A DNA stretch of 64,000 nt from CAWEEP01 sp963808125 (GCA_963808125.1 CAWEEP010000059.1:95737-159736); one strand, 5' to 3'; shown: positions 1-8,603, numbered from the stretch's first letter. Program-made: numbers and translations. Notes: generated by a model not told the origin, from the letters alone.

Positions 1-23
1 CGATCGGGGCGTCTCCGAGCGCT

Positions 24-63
24 CGACGGGGTGTCCACCGCACAGGTGGGCGCCCCGTTGTCG
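24..63. terminator. Stem-loop, possible terminator
   Basis: A GC-rich inverted repeat (left arm cgacggggtgtccacc, right arm ggtgggcgccccgttgtcg) closes on a four-base loop and is followed by a short T run. It lies beyond the 3' end of the minus-strand gene at 126-740. It could terminate a transcript entering from the left or simply be a hairpin. Only the fold is visible. Confidence 0.4.
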
Positions 64-125
64 TTTCCGTCGGCTCGCCGGACGGGACCGCGCCCGCCCG
101 TTGCGGCCGGGCCCAGAAGATCCCC

Positions 126-740
126 TCAGACGAAGCGGGCGGCCTCCAGTTGCGCCTCTCGGGTGGCCGCCCTCGGAGCGGCCACGATCTGATCCGTCTC
201 CACGTAGCCCTCGGTACCGTCTGCCAGGCGCACCCGAGTGAAGGGCCCGGTTCCCCCCGGCAGAGCCTCGACCGGGCTGGCAGTGAGGATGCCGGCGCCC
301 CGCGGAGCGTCCCACTCCGCGGCGGTGAAGAGGTGATAGGGCATGCCCGCCCACGACGCGACGAGGCTGATCGGGCCTGGCGGCACCCGCCTGGCGCGGT
401 AGACGGTGCGGTCGTCCGCTGAGCCGTGGGTCAGGAGATTGACCAACTGGAGAGCCCGGGGCACCGCCCCGAGGCCGGCGCTGGCGGCGACGGTGACCAG
501 GGTCCCGGCCGGCGTGATCTGCGCCTCGCACGTGACCCACCTGGTCCTGAACCCGACGCGCTTGGACCACTGGCCGATGAGACCCTTGCGGCGGAACTCG
601 ACGACGCGGGCCCGTCCTTCGCCAATCACCTCGAAGCGAAAGGGGAAGGTGCCCAGCATCTGCTCCATGACCGAGAAGACCTCTCGCGGAGGCACGGCGG
701 CAAGGAGAGTCCAGCGATGAGCCTGCTTCGCCTTGAACAT
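126..740 (-). CDS. Uncharacterised protein, SRPBCC-like N-terminus plus SH3-like C-terminus
   Basis: The protein of 204 residues starts at the ATG at 740 (MFKAKQAHRW). The frame is open further upstream, but that extension is low-complexity Arg/Pro and looks non-coding. The first ~90 residues have the alternating strand pattern of polyketide-cyclase/START-like (SRPBCC) proteins. The last ~40 residues (VRLADGTEGYVETDQIV) resemble a bacterial SH3-like fold. There is no signal peptide or membrane segment, and no catalytic motif is recognisable. The neighbour upstream on the same strand is a frameshifted LAGLIDADG-like gene. The function is unknown; the SRPBCC and SH3 assignments are by eye only. 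Confidence 0.55.
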   Translation of the reverse strand: MFKAKQAHRWTLLAAVPPREVFSVMEQMLGTFPFRFEVIGEGRARVVEFRRKGLIGQWSKRVGFRTRWVTCEAQITPAGTLVTVAASAGLGAVPRALQLVNLLTHGSADDRTVYRARRVPPGPISLVASWAGMPYHLFTAAEWDAPRGAGILTASPVEALPGGTGPFTRVRLADGTEGYVETDQIVAAPRAATREAQLEAARFV

Positions 741-790
741 GATCGAGATTGTACGAAGGGGCGGCCCCGCGGAGGCCCGCTTCCCACGCG

Positions 791-1263
791 TCAGGTCCCG
801 CCGGCGGCACTCCCGGGGAGGCGCCGCCGCTGCGGGCGGGGCGGGATGGCGGGAAGGGGGAGGGACGGCGAACTGCCCGGCCGGACCAACGGGTCGACGG
901 TCGCCAGCGGCAGCCTCGTGAACACCTCGATCTCGTAGGTCTGGCACATGGCGTCGAAGCGGTCGCGGGCGGGACCGTCCAGCCACTCCCGGTGCTGGGC
1001 CAGGAAGGGCACGACCGCACGGCGGAGGTACGGCCCGCGGGCCATCCACTGATAGTAGTCGCGACCGGCGTGGTGGTACGGCCCGTAGAGGCTCCCGCCG
1101 GGAAGCGCCAGGTCAGCCACCGGAAGATGCCCTCGTGGCGCACGTGCATCCGGAGTGTGATCTGGGGTTGCCTCCCGTCGCCACCAAAATGCGCCTCTCC
1201 GGCGAGGAGCCCGAGGAGGTAGCCGGTGCTGATCCCGTCGACGTCGCGCAGGAGGGTGTCCAT
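791..1263 (-). pseudogene. LAGLIDADG-like endonuclease-family protein, frameshifted
   Basis: Two overlapping minus-strand frames make one protein. The ATG at 1263 begins MDTLLRDVDGISTGYLLGLL, which carries a LAGLIDADG-type helix (GYLLGLLAGEAHFGGDGR), and runs to about FRWL near 1125. The sequence then continues in another frame (PGGSLYGPYHHAGRDYYQWM) to about 890-790. One single-base indel near 1105-1125 restores a protein of roughly 125-155 residues. That matches one LAGLIDADG domain, so it could be a homing-type nuclease or a domesticated DNA-binding relative (WhiA-like fold). It is free-standing and diverges from parA; no intron or intein surrounds it. The indel is probably a sequencing error. 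Confidence 0.5.
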
Positions 1264-1283
1264 ATCATCTGTATTCTAGAGCT

Positions 1284-1313
1284 TGTTTCACCGTAGGTTG
1301 TTTCCGTGAATCA
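1284..1313. promoter_or_regulatory. Candidate parS site(s) upstream of parA
   Basis: At 1299-1313 the sequence TGTTTCCGTGAATCA matches the widely conserved parS TGTTTCACGTGAAACA apart from one missing base and one mismatch. A second half-site, TGTTTCAC, lies at 1284-1291. The position, about 85 bases upstream of parA-parB, is where parS is often found. Given the single-base indels elsewhere in this window, the missing base may be an error. Assignment rests on similarity to the consensus and on context. Confidence 0.45.
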
Positions 1314-1396
1314 CCGCCGCACGCCTCGGCGGCCCTGAGGGCCGCTCCACCGCCGGCCGGCGGCCGGCTGACCTCTCCTCCCGCCATAATCCAGAC

Positions 1397-2205
1397 GTGC
1401 CCGCCCTCGTCATCGCAGTCGCCAACCAGAAGGGCGGCGTAGGCAAGACCACGACGGTGATCAACGTCGCCGCCGTCCTGGCCGAGATGGGACGGCGGGT
1501 CCTCCTCATCGACTGCGATCCTCAGGCCAACGCCACGTCGGGTCTGGGCGTGGCTCGGCGGGACATCAGCGCCAGCATCTACGACGTCCTCGTCCTCGGG
1601 CGCCCGCTCTCGGAAGCCCGGATCCCCACCCGTGTCCCGCGCCTCGAACTCGATTCCCTCCGACATCGCTCTCGCCGGAGCCGAAATCGAGCTGGTCGCG
1701 GTCGCACGGCGGGAGAAGCGCCTCACCTACGCCCTGGAGGCCCTGGCCGACGACCCGGTGGACTACATCTTCCTCGACTGCCCGCCCAGCCTCGGGCTGC
1801 TCACCGTCAACGCGGTGGTCGCCGCCCATGCCCTGCTGGTTCCCATTCAGTGCGAGTTCTATGCGCTCGAGGGGCTTGGCCTGCTCACGCACACGATCCA
1901 GCTGCTCCGGCGCGAGCTGAACCCGACCCTCGCCATCGCGGGCATTGTCCTGACCCTCCACGATGCCCGGTTCGACTCTCGCCAACCAGGTTGTCGACGA
2001 GGTCCGCGTCCGCTTCGGCGACGATGTCCTCGATCCGGTCATCCCCCGCAACGTCCGGCTGAGCGAGGCTCCCAGTTACGGCCTCCCCATCACCGAATAC
2101 GCGCCAACCTCCCGCGGTGCCATCGCATATCGCGACCTGGCCGCCAATCTCGACGCCCGCCTCCAAGAACGCGCCGCCGACCTTCTGGCGGGTTCCCTCG
2201 CATGA
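1397..2205 (+). CDS. parA: Chromosome partitioning ATPase ParA (two frameshifts as read)
   Basis: ParA/Soj is the Walker-type ATPase that moves ParB-parS complexes along the nucleoid. The GTG at 1397 opens with VIAVANQKGGVGKTTTVINV, the deviant Walker A box (KGGVGKTT), followed by LLIDCDPQANATSGLG. Near 1645-1660 the frame moves by one base into PSDIALAGAEIELV and IFLDCPPSLGLLTVNA (Walker B). Near 1970 (ggttcgac) it shifts again into STLANQVVDEVR, NVRLSEAPSYGLPI and the stop at 2203-2205. Both shifts look like single extra bases. Corrected length is about 268 residues, normal for Soj. parB follows after a 37-base gap. Confidence 0.9.
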
Positions 2206-2242
2206 CCGCGACAGCCGCCTCTCAGAAAGGGGGACCATCCCG

Positions 2243-3136
2243 ATGACCCCACCACCCCGTCGCGGTCTCGGCAGAGGCCTAGACGCCCTGCTCGCCAGCA
2301 GCGACCCCGCCCGCGACCTGGAGGGCGGATCCGCCCTCATCGAGGTCGATCCCTCCCAGGTCCGTCCCAACCCGGAGCAGCCCCGCCGCCACTTCGACCC
2401 GGTCTCCCTGGCTCCCCTTGCCGACTCCATCCGCCGTGACGGCCTGCTCCACCCCATCGTCGTGGAGGCTGACGCCGACGGCTACCGCCTGGTCGCCGGC
2501 GAACGCCGGCTCCGCGCCGCCCAGCAGGCGGGCGTCAGCAGTCTTCCGGCCATCGTCCGGCCCGCCTCGGAATCGGCGCGGCAGGCCCTGGAACTGGCCC
2601 TGACCGAGAACCTCCTCCGCGAGGACCTCAGCCCGCTCGATGAGGCCGCCGCCTACGCACGCCTCGCCGACGCCTTCGGCCTCTCGCACGAAGCCATCGC
2701 CCTCCGCCTCGGACGCAGCCGCCCCGCGGTCACCAACGCCATCCGCCTCCTCCAGCTCCCCGCCCCTCTCCAGGTGTCGGTCGCCTCGGGAGAGCTGAGC
2801 GCCGGTCAGGCCCGCGCCCTGCTGGGCCTCCGCGACGAGGCCGAGATGATCGCGCTCGGCCGCCGCGCCGTCCACGACGCCCTGACCGTCCGAGCTCTCG
2901 AGGAGGCTGTCCAGAATCTCCACGCCGAGCCGGCCCCGCCGCCACCCTCGCGCCCCGCGGCGACCGCGCCCCCCCTGGCCCCGGACGACGAGCACCTCCG
3001 TCGCGGCTTCGAGCAGGCTCTCGGCCTGCCCGTCACCCTCCAGCGGCGGCGCACCGGTGGACGCCTCATCGTCGACTTCGCCGATGACGAGGATCTCGAC
3101 AGCCTCTACCACAGGCTGGGCGGCCCGAAGCTCTAG
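2243..3136 (+). CDS. parB: Chromosome partitioning protein ParB
   Basis: The protein of 297 residues starts at the ATG at 2243, preceded by AGAAAGGGGG. It opens with RRGLGRGLDALL, the conserved N-terminus contacting ParA. It then has the ParB/Srx CTP-binding segment with VAGERRLRAAQQAG, a helix-turn-helix (LSHEAIALRLGRSRPAVTNAI) that reads parS, and a C-terminal dimerisation tail ending in a ParB-typical DSLYHRLGG segment. A Pro/Ala-rich linker separates the core from the tail. It forms an operon with parA and probably loads at the candidate site near 1284-1313. Downstream it converges on the superoxide dismutase gene. Confidence 0.95.
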   Translation: MTPPPRRGLGRGLDALLASSDPARDLEGGSALIEVDPSQVRPNPEQPRRHFDPVSLAPLADSIRRDGLLHPIVVEADADGYRLVAGERRLRAAQQAGVSSLPAIVRPASESARQALELALTENLLREDLSPLDEAAAYARLADAFGLSHEAIALRLGRSRPAVTNAIRLLQLPAPLQVSVASGELSAGQARALLGLRDEAEMIALGRRAVHDALTVRALEEAVQNLHAEPAPPPPSRPAATAPPLAPDDEHLRRGFEQALGLPVTLQRRRTGGRLIVDFADDEDLDSLYHRLGGPKL

Positions 3137-3222
3137 ACGGCGCCGATCCGCTCTGGGCGGCCTCGTCCGCGCGTCACCGCCTCAGTTCCGTCGCGCCGTC
3201 GCCTTCGGCGCCAAGCCCCCGG

Positions 3223-3849
3223 TCAGCCGACTGGCCGGTCCACCGCCCCCGTCAGTCGCCCTTCACACGTGGCGACGTCAAGGTTCTGCACGAAGGCCTC
3301 GATGTACTTCGGGCGCTCGGCCGGCTTGTAGTCGAGGAGGAACGCGTGCTCCCAGACGTCCATCACCACGATGGGCTTGAACCCGGCGATGTTGCCGTCC
3401 TGGTGCAGCGTGATCCAGTGATTGGAGAGCCGGCCGGTCGCCGGATCCAGATAGGTCACCGCCCAGCCCACGCCACGCATCCCCCCGATGGCAGTGAAGT
3501 CGCGCTTCCACGTCTCGATGTCGCCGAACGACTCCCCGAGCGCCCGTCCCAGCGGCGACGAGCTGGAGATGTCGCCGCCACCCTGGGCGGTCATGTTGCC
3601 GAAGTACCACTCGTGGAGGACCATGCCGTTGTACTCGAACGGCAGCCGACGCGTCAGCTCGGCGTAGGCCAGCGTCCCCGCCTGCCCCTTCTCGCCCAGC
3701 TCCACCAGTTGCTCGGTGAGAGTATTTGTGTTTTTGACATAACCGGCATAAAGTCCGAAGTGAATCTCCAACGTGTGGTCGGAGATCCCCTGCAAGCCGC
3801 TGAGACCGAACTCCTTTGCCTTGTATGGGGAGCGGGTCAAGAGAGCCAT
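3223..3849 (-). CDS. sodA: Fe/Mn superoxide dismutase
   Basis: The protein of 208 residues starts at the ATG at 3849. It disproportionates superoxide to oxygen and hydrogen peroxide, most likely in the cytoplasm because no signal peptide is seen. The four metal ligands of the family are visible: His30 (LEIHFGLYAGYV), His79 (VLHEWYFGNM), and Asp164 and His168 in the signature DVWEHAF. The frame stays open upstream to about 4353, but that extension runs through the signal-peptidase promoter and lacks family similarity. Whether it uses iron or manganese cannot be told from sequence alone. It is divergent from lepB and convergent with parB. Confidence 0.93.
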   Translation of the reverse strand: MALLTRSPYKAKEFGLSGLQGISDHTLEIHFGLYAGYVKNTNTLTEQLVELGEKGQAGTLAYAELTRRLPFEYNGMVLHEWYFGNMTAQGGGDISSSSPLGRALGESFGDIETWKRDFTAIGGMRGVGWAVTYLDPATGRLSNHWITLHQDGNIAGFKPIVVMDVWEHAFLLDYKPAERPKYIEAFVQNLDVATCEGRLTGAVDRPVG

Positions 3850-3999
3850 CGACGTCCTCCGCCTGGGTGATGACCGCGGGCCGGTCCGCCGGCCGCTGGC
3901 GCCTCCCATTGTGGCGCATCGGCGCCGTCGAGGCGACACCGGCCCCGCCGCCACCCCGGCGCCCGGCCATCCCCGGCCGGGATCCTGGCCGGCCAACCG

Positions 4000-4005
4000 T
4001 ATAAT
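4000..4005 (+). promoter_or_regulatory. Possible -10 element upstream of lepB
   Basis: A perfect TATAAT lies 50 bases upstream of the lepB ATG inside otherwise very GC-rich DNA. No convincing -35 box sits 16-18 bases upstream, so this is a tentative promoter in the 205-base divergent region between sodA and lepB. Confidence 0.35.
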
Positions 4006-4054
4006 CCCGTCCACGCGGCGGCCCCCGGCGGGCGATCCTCGCCAGCACCCACAA

Positions 4055-4799
4055 ATGCAGAAGCCCGCAGCGGCCTCAGAGCCGCCTCCTCCTATCGACA
4101 CGGACGTCGCTCCTGTCTCGTCGCTCGCCGTGCACCCGTCCACCCGCACCCCCTCGCCGCCCGCGCAGTCGACGTGGTTCCGTGACCTTCTCGAAGTCCT
4201 CCTCATCGCCCTGGTCCTGTACGGCGCCATCTCGACCTGCTTCCAGACGGTCCGGGTGGACGGCACGAGCATGGTCAACACCCTGCAGGACGGCGACCTC
4301 CTCGTCGCCAGCAAGATCTCCTTCGTCATCGGCAGCCCCCAGCGCGGGGACATCGTCGTCCTCGACCCTCCGCCCTACTGCGGCGACACGAACTGCCAGG
4401 GGCAGCCGACCATTCCGTACATCAAGCGCGTCATCGGACTCCCCGGGGACAACCTCGAGATCGACGGCAACGACCACCCCACGGCCATCCTCATCCAGCC
4501 CGGCGGCACCGGGCCGTGGAGCCGCCTCGCGGAGCCCTATCTCCCCGACGCGTGGGATGAGGTGACCGACTGCTGCACCTCGGGCGGCATGTACACCGTG
4601 AACCAGCCCGAGGTCATGCACATCCCAGCCGGCATGTACTTCGTCCTCGGCGACAACCGCAACGCCTCCAACAACTTCCGCTTCTTCGGCCTAGTCCCGC
4701 GCGGCAAGATCCTCGCCAAGGCCATCTTCAGGATCTGGCCCCTCGGGCACTTCGGCAGCCTCGGGGCCGGCCCAACGATGGTGACAGCCCCGGGGGTGA
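4055..4799 (+). CDS. lepB: Signal peptidase I; stop probably masked by a G-run indel
   Basis: This is the membrane serine protease that removes signal peptides from exported proteins. The ATG at 4055 is followed by a Pro-rich cytosolic segment and one membrane helix at about residues 41-58 (LLEVLLIALVLYGAI). Catalytic Ser72 sits in GTSMVNTL and Lys124 in PYIKRVIGLPGD. Box E is VLGDNRNASNNFRFFGLV. As read, the frame runs on to 5206, antisense through ndk, adding low-complexity residues foreign to the family. At 4791-4799 the bases are c-ggggg-tga; removing one G gives Pro-Gly-stop exactly where the family domain ends. A single inserted G is therefore the likely cause and 4797-4799 the true stop. 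Confidence 0.88.
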
Positions 4800-4920
4800 G
4801 CGTCCTCCTCCTCGGTTGGGGCCGCCGCCGGCGTCGCCTGATCCATCGCGAGATGCAGACTCCTGCGGTCACGATCCCCGGCGCTGGCGGCCTGACCTCC
4901 CGCTTCCCGCCGGCGCGAGC

Positions 4921-5382
4921 TCAGCTGCCGCCGTCCACCCAGATGCCCAGGGCGCTTCCCCAGTCGACCAGCTCCGCCTCGCCGAAGAAGAGGGCCACCT
5001 CGACCTCGGCTCGTTCCACCGAGTCGCTGCCGTGCACGACATTCGTGCCGATGGCGATGGCGAGGTCACCGCGGATGGTCCCCGGGGCCGCGTCCCTGGG
5101 GTTGGTCGCACCCATCGTCGACCGCACCAGCCGCACTGCTCCCTGGCCCTCCCACACCATGGCCACCACCGGTCCCGAGGTGATGAAGTCGACCAGTCCT
5201 GGGTAAAAGGGCTTCCCCACGTGCTCGGCATAGTGCCGGGAGGCAAGTGCCTCGTCGATGCCCATCAGCTTGAGACCCGTCAGGTGCAGCCCGCGCCGCT
5301 CCAGACGGCCGATGATCTCGCCGACCAGGCCGCGCTGGACCCCGTCGGGCTTCACCAGGACGAGAGTGCGTTCCGCGGTCAT
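4921..5382 (-). CDS. ndk: Nucleoside diphosphate kinase
   Basis: This enzyme transfers the gamma phosphate between nucleoside triphosphates and diphosphates. The protein of 153 residues has the family's normal length and fold order. It opens with TLVLVKPDGVQRGLVGEII (Lys11), continues through RSTMGATNPRDAAPGTIRGD, and carries the phosphorylated His117 in NVVHGSDS. The C-terminal ALFFGEAELVDW is typical. It lies on the minus strand, convergent with lepB, and follows an M16 peptidase gene on the same strand. Confidence 0.96.
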   Translation of the reverse strand: MTAERTLVLVKPDGVQRGLVGEIIGRLERRGLHLTGLKLMGIDEALASRHYAEHVGKPFYPGLVDFITSGPVVAMVWEGQGAVRLVRSTMGATNPRDAAPGTIRGDLAIAIGTNVVHGSDSVERAEVEVALFFGEAELVDWGSALGIWVDGGS

Positions 5383-5434
5383 GCCGTCTCCTGCTCTTCG
5401 TGGTCCGACCGCGCCACCGGGGCCGCCTCGGCGG

Positions 5435-6736
5435 TCACGACGCGCGGGCCAACGCCTGCTCGAAGCGCTCGGGCTTCGAAAATGGTCCGATGACGGCGGC
5501 GCGCAGGCCCCGCCGGCAGATCTCCTCCGCCATCTCCCTCACCTGCTCGGCGGTCACCGCCTCCAGGGCGGCGACCACCTCGTCGGCGACCATGATCGGC
5601 CCGGCGAGCAGCTCCTGCTGGCCGAGGAACTGGCCGAGAGCGCCTGTCCCCTCGAGATGCAGGACGAGACGGCCCTTGGCGTATTCCTTCGCCTTGCGCA
5701 GCTCCGTTTCTCCCACCGCGGTACGGGCCACCCGCACCAGCTCGCCGACTGCGGCATCGACCGCCCGCACCGCCCGGCGCGGCTCGCAGCCGATGTAGAT
5801 GCCCAGATACCCGGTGTCGCTCAGCTTGCTGGTGAACGAGTGGACGTCGTAGGCGAGGGCCTTGACCTCGCGCAGCTCCTGGAAGAGCCGGCTGGACATC
5901 CCCTCGCCAAGAATCACGTTGAGCAGATCGAGGACGAACCGCCGCGGGTCGCGGTAGGAGCACGCGTGCGCCCCGAGAATGATGTTTGCCTGCTCGCTGC
6001 GCTTGCGCAGGAACCGCAGGCCGGGGCTGGCGCCCTCGTCGGCGCCGACCGGCTCCGCAACGTCGCCGTTCCCAGCTCCCGCGGGCAGCGATGACATCAG
6101 ATCCATCACCGCCTCATGCTCGATGGCCCCTGCGACGCTGACGACGAGCCGCTCCGGCCGGTAGTGGCGGCCGAGGTGTGCTCGGCACGCGTCGGCGTCG
6201 AAGCTCCGCACTGTCTCCTCCGTTCCCGCCACGTCCCAGCCCAGCGGCTGTCCCGGGTACATCACCTCGTCGAAGAGCGTGCTCACGTGCTCCTGCGGGT
6301 TGTCCAGGTACATCCGCAGCTCCTCGATCACCACCTGGCGCTCCTTCGCCACCTCCTCGGGATCCAAGGCCGGCTCGAAGAGCATGTCGCCGAGGACGCT
6401 CACGGCTAGCGGCAGATGCTCCGCCGGCACCTTGGCGTAGAAGACCGTCGCCTCCTTGTCGGTGGCGGCGTTGATGGCGCCGCCGACGCTCTCGATGGCC
6501 TCGGAGATGGCTCGCGCCGTGGGGAAGAGGCGGCCTCCCTTGAAGGCGATGTGCTCGATGAAGTGGCTGAGGCCGCAATTGTCCTGCCGCTCGTGGCGCG
6601 ACCCCACCGAGAACATGAAGGCAACCGACGCCGAGCGCCGCTCCGGCATTGGCGCGGTGATCAGCCGGACACCTCCGGCCAGCCGCGCCAGCCGGTAGCC
6701 GCGCGTGACCGGCGGCATTCCCGCGACGGCTACCAC
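5435..6736 (-). CDS. M16-family zinc peptidase
   Basis: The protein of 433 residues has the inverted zinc motif HFIEH (His58, Glu61, His62) and the downstream helix KERQVVIEELRMYLDNP, which supplies the third ligand. A second M16 domain without a zinc site follows (about residues 190-420), with the substrate-binding segments EGMSSRLFQELREVKALAYD and YLGIYIGCEP. This is the pattern of processing-peptidase-like M16B proteins such as YmxG/PqqL. No signal peptide is seen. The start overlaps the end of the upstream jag gene by seven bases, so the two are probably co-transcribed. An internal ATG six codons later (MPPVTRG) is an equally plausible start. Confidence 0.92.
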   Translation of the reverse strand: MVAVAGMPPVTRGYRLARLAGGVRLITAPMPERRSASVAFMFSVGSRHERQDNCGLSHFIEHIAFKGGRLFPTARAISEAIESVGGAINAATDKEATVFYAKVPAEHLPLAVSVLGDMLFEPALDPEEVAKERQVVIEELRMYLDNPQEHVSTLFDEVMYPGQPLGWDVAGTEETVRSFDADACRAHLGRHYRPERLVVSVAGAIEHEAVMDLMSSLPAGAGNGDVAEPVGADEGASPGLRFLRKRSEQANIILGAHACSYRDPRRFVLDLLNVILGEGMSSRLFQELREVKALAYDVHSFTSKLSDTGYLGIYIGCEPRRAVRAVDAAVGELVRVARTAVGETELRKAKEYAKGRLVLHLEGTGALGQFLGQQELLAGPIMVADEVVAALEAVTAEQVREMAEEICRRGLRAAVIGPFSKPERFEQALARAS

Positions 6737-7527
6737 CGCTCCCGCCGGGGCCCTCGCTCGCGGTCGTGCGGGCGCTCGCCCGCTCCCCGGCCGGCGGACC
6801 GCAGCGGCCGCTCCGGGAGCTCGGGAAGATCCGGCTGCGCCGGCCCCGTGGCGTGGATCACCACCCGACGCGCCGGCTCGACGCCGATGCTCTCAGTGCG
6901 AACGCCCTCGTCGCCGCTCAGCGCCAGGTGGATGGCGCGCCGCTCGTAGGGATGCATCGGATCGAGCGTGGAGCGCTGCCCCGTCCTCTTCACCCGGTTC
7001 GCCAGGCGCAGCGCCAGCTCGCGCACCTGCTCCTCTCGGCGGGCTCGGTAGCGCTCGACGTCGATGATCACGCGGCGCCTCGTCGGGCCCTCGTCCCCTC
7101 CCATCATCAGATTGACGGCGGTCTGCAGGGCGCGCAGGGTCTCCCCCCGCCAGCCGATGAGCAGACCCAGGTCATCACCGCTCACGTCGAGCACCGGCGG
7201 GGCGCCCGGCCCCGAGCCGGCGGCCGGCCGGCGCACGGCGATCCGCGCCGGGATCTCCATGCGGCGCAGCAGATCGACCAGAGTGGCTCGGGCCCTGGCG
7301 GTGTGCTCGTCGAGCTTCGACACGCGCACCCTGGCTTCGCCCGCCCCGGAGACGTGCTCCCCGGGCAGGGCCTGGGCGGGCCGGGCGAGCACCTCCACCG
7401 TGGTGTCCTCCGGCGCCGCTCCCAGCTCTTGGAGCGCGGCCTCGATGGCGGCCTCCACGCTTGCGCCCGTCGCTTCGACGGTCTCCCACTCCTGCTCGGC
7501 GATGCCCACCTCGATCTCAGCCACCAT
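6730..7527 (-). CDS. jag: Jag/SpoIIIJ-associated RNA-binding protein (KH-R3H)
   Basis: The protein of 265 residues starts at the ATG at 7527. Residues ~10-60 form a Jag-N-like domain (VEATGASVEAAIEAALQELG). A KH segment (VSGDDLGLLIGWRGETLRAL) and an R3H segment (RRAIHLALSGDEGVRTESIG) complete the Jag architecture. The tail is Arg-rich. Jag proteins bind RNA and, in Gram-positive bacteria, take part in cell-wall control; they lie next to yidC as here. The order yidC-jag downstream of rpmH-rnpA-yidD is the conserved origin-proximal cluster. The gene ends by overlapping the M16 peptidase start. Confidence 0.93.
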   Translation of the reverse strand: MVAEIEVGIAEQEWETVEATGASVEAAIEAALQELGAAPEDTTVEVLARPAQALPGEHVSGAGEARVRVSKLDEHTARARATLVDLLRRMEIPARIAVRRPAAGSGPGAPPVLDVSGDDLGLLIGWRGETLRALQTAVNLMMGGDEGPTRRRVIIDVERYRARREEQVRELALRLANRVKRTGQRSTLDPMHPYERRAIHLALSGDEGVRTESIGVEPARRVVIHATGPAQPDLPELPERPLRSAGRGAGERPHDRERGPRRERW

Positions 7528-7538
7528 GCCCTCCCCGC

Positions 7539-8603
7539 CTACCGGCGGCGCTTGCCTTTCCTCTGGGCCCTCGCCGGAACCCGCCCCGTCCCCGGCGCGG
7601 TCGGCCCGGATGACCGTCCCGCCCTGGCGCCCGTGCGCTGGCTGCGCGACGGCACGCCGCCGGACCGCGCAGAACCGTTGCTCCCATTCGACGACGTCGC
7701 CGGGCCGCGCCCGGCCCCCCCGGCACCGGCGGGCGCGCTGAAGTCGCTCTTCGGGTAGGAGAGAGGCGTGGTGCGACCGGCCCCCGGCATCCAGGTTGGG
7801 ATCCGCAGCGAGCCCCAGCCCATGAGGTGGAACTGCTGCACGATCATGGCGAAGGCCCGCGTCATCCAGTAGATGGCCAGGCCCTGCGGCCAGATGATCG
7901 CGAAGGCCAGGGTCATGAGCGGGAACAGGTAGGCCATGTTCCTGGTCATCGAGGACATCTGCCGTTCCATGTCGCTCATGTCGCGCCGCATCGGCGGCGT
8001 CACCATCCGCGACTGGATGAACTGGGCCGCCCCGGTGATCAGCGGGACGAAGAGCAGCGTCAGGTTGGCGGGATGGGTGAGGAGGTGGCTGTAGTTGTTG
8101 CCAACCGCCTGTCCGACCGTCTTGGAGACGTCGGCGATCCAGAGGAAGTGGGGGTCGATGCCCTTGGGCAGATGCGACGTCACGTTCCTGATGGCGTAGA
8201 AGAGCCCGTAGAGGACGGGGAGCTGGACCAACAGGGGAAGGCACCCCGACATGGAGCTGAAGGGGCTCACGCCGTGTTCGGCGTAGACCTTCTGCATCTC
8301 CTCCTGGGCCTTGCGCGCCTGTCCCTTGTAGCGCTTGCGGATCTCTTGGATCTGCGGCCCGACCAGCCGCTGCTCCTGCTGGATGCGCCGCTGCGTCTTC
8401 AGCTGCCAGCCATAGAGGGGGAAGAGGAGTCCCTGGATGATCAGGGTGGTGGCGATGATGGCGAGACCGACGGCACCGATGGCGGCGAGGGGGCCCACCC
8501 CCGCGAACGCCTGGGTCAGCACCGAAAGAAGCCAGCCGATCGGGTACTTGAGAACGCTCAGGATGTCGATCGGGTTGAGATCGAGGCTGGCGAGGGGCAT
8601 CAC
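7539..8603 (-). CDS. yidC: YidC/Oxa1-type membrane protein insertase
   Basis: This enzyme inserts and folds membrane proteins, with or without SecYEG. The protein of 354 residues lacks the large periplasmic domain of Gram-negative YidC and so is the short, Gram-positive type. Five membrane helices can be traced: about 20-40, 42-68 (AIGAVGLAIIATTLIIQGLL), 120-142 (CLPLLVQLPVLYGLFYAI), 180-200, and 232-255. Between them lies the cytoplasmic coiled coil (KTQRRIQQEQRLVGPQIQEI). The basic tail from ~295 (Ser/Gly/Arg-rich, ending RAQRKGKRRR) probably contacts ribosomes. It overlaps yidD by four bases (ATGA). Confidence 0.95.
   Translation of the reverse strand: MMPLASLDLNPIDILSVLKYPIGWLLSVLTQAFAGVGPLAAIGAVGLAIIATTLIIQGLLFPLYGWQLKTQRRIQQEQRLVGPQIQEIRKRYKGQARKAQEEMQKVYAEHGVSPFSSMSGCLPLLVQLPVLYGLFYAIRNVTSHLPKGIDPHFLWIADVSKTVGQAVGNNYSHLLTHPANLTLLFVPLITGAAQFIQSRMVTPPMRRDMSDMERQMSSMTRNMAYLFPLMTLAFAIIWPQGLAIYWMTRAFAMIVQQFHLMGWGSLRIPTWMPGAGRTTPLSYPKSDFSAPAGAGGAGRGPATSSNGSNGSARSGGVPSRSQRTGARAGRSSGPTAPGTGRVPARAQRKGKRRR

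Noticed and set aside
1397..2205. Intein or programmed frameshifting in parA
   Set aside because: No intein splice motifs are present. Slippery sites with stimulatory structures are not obvious, and similar single-base shifts hit unrelated genes, so errors are likelier.
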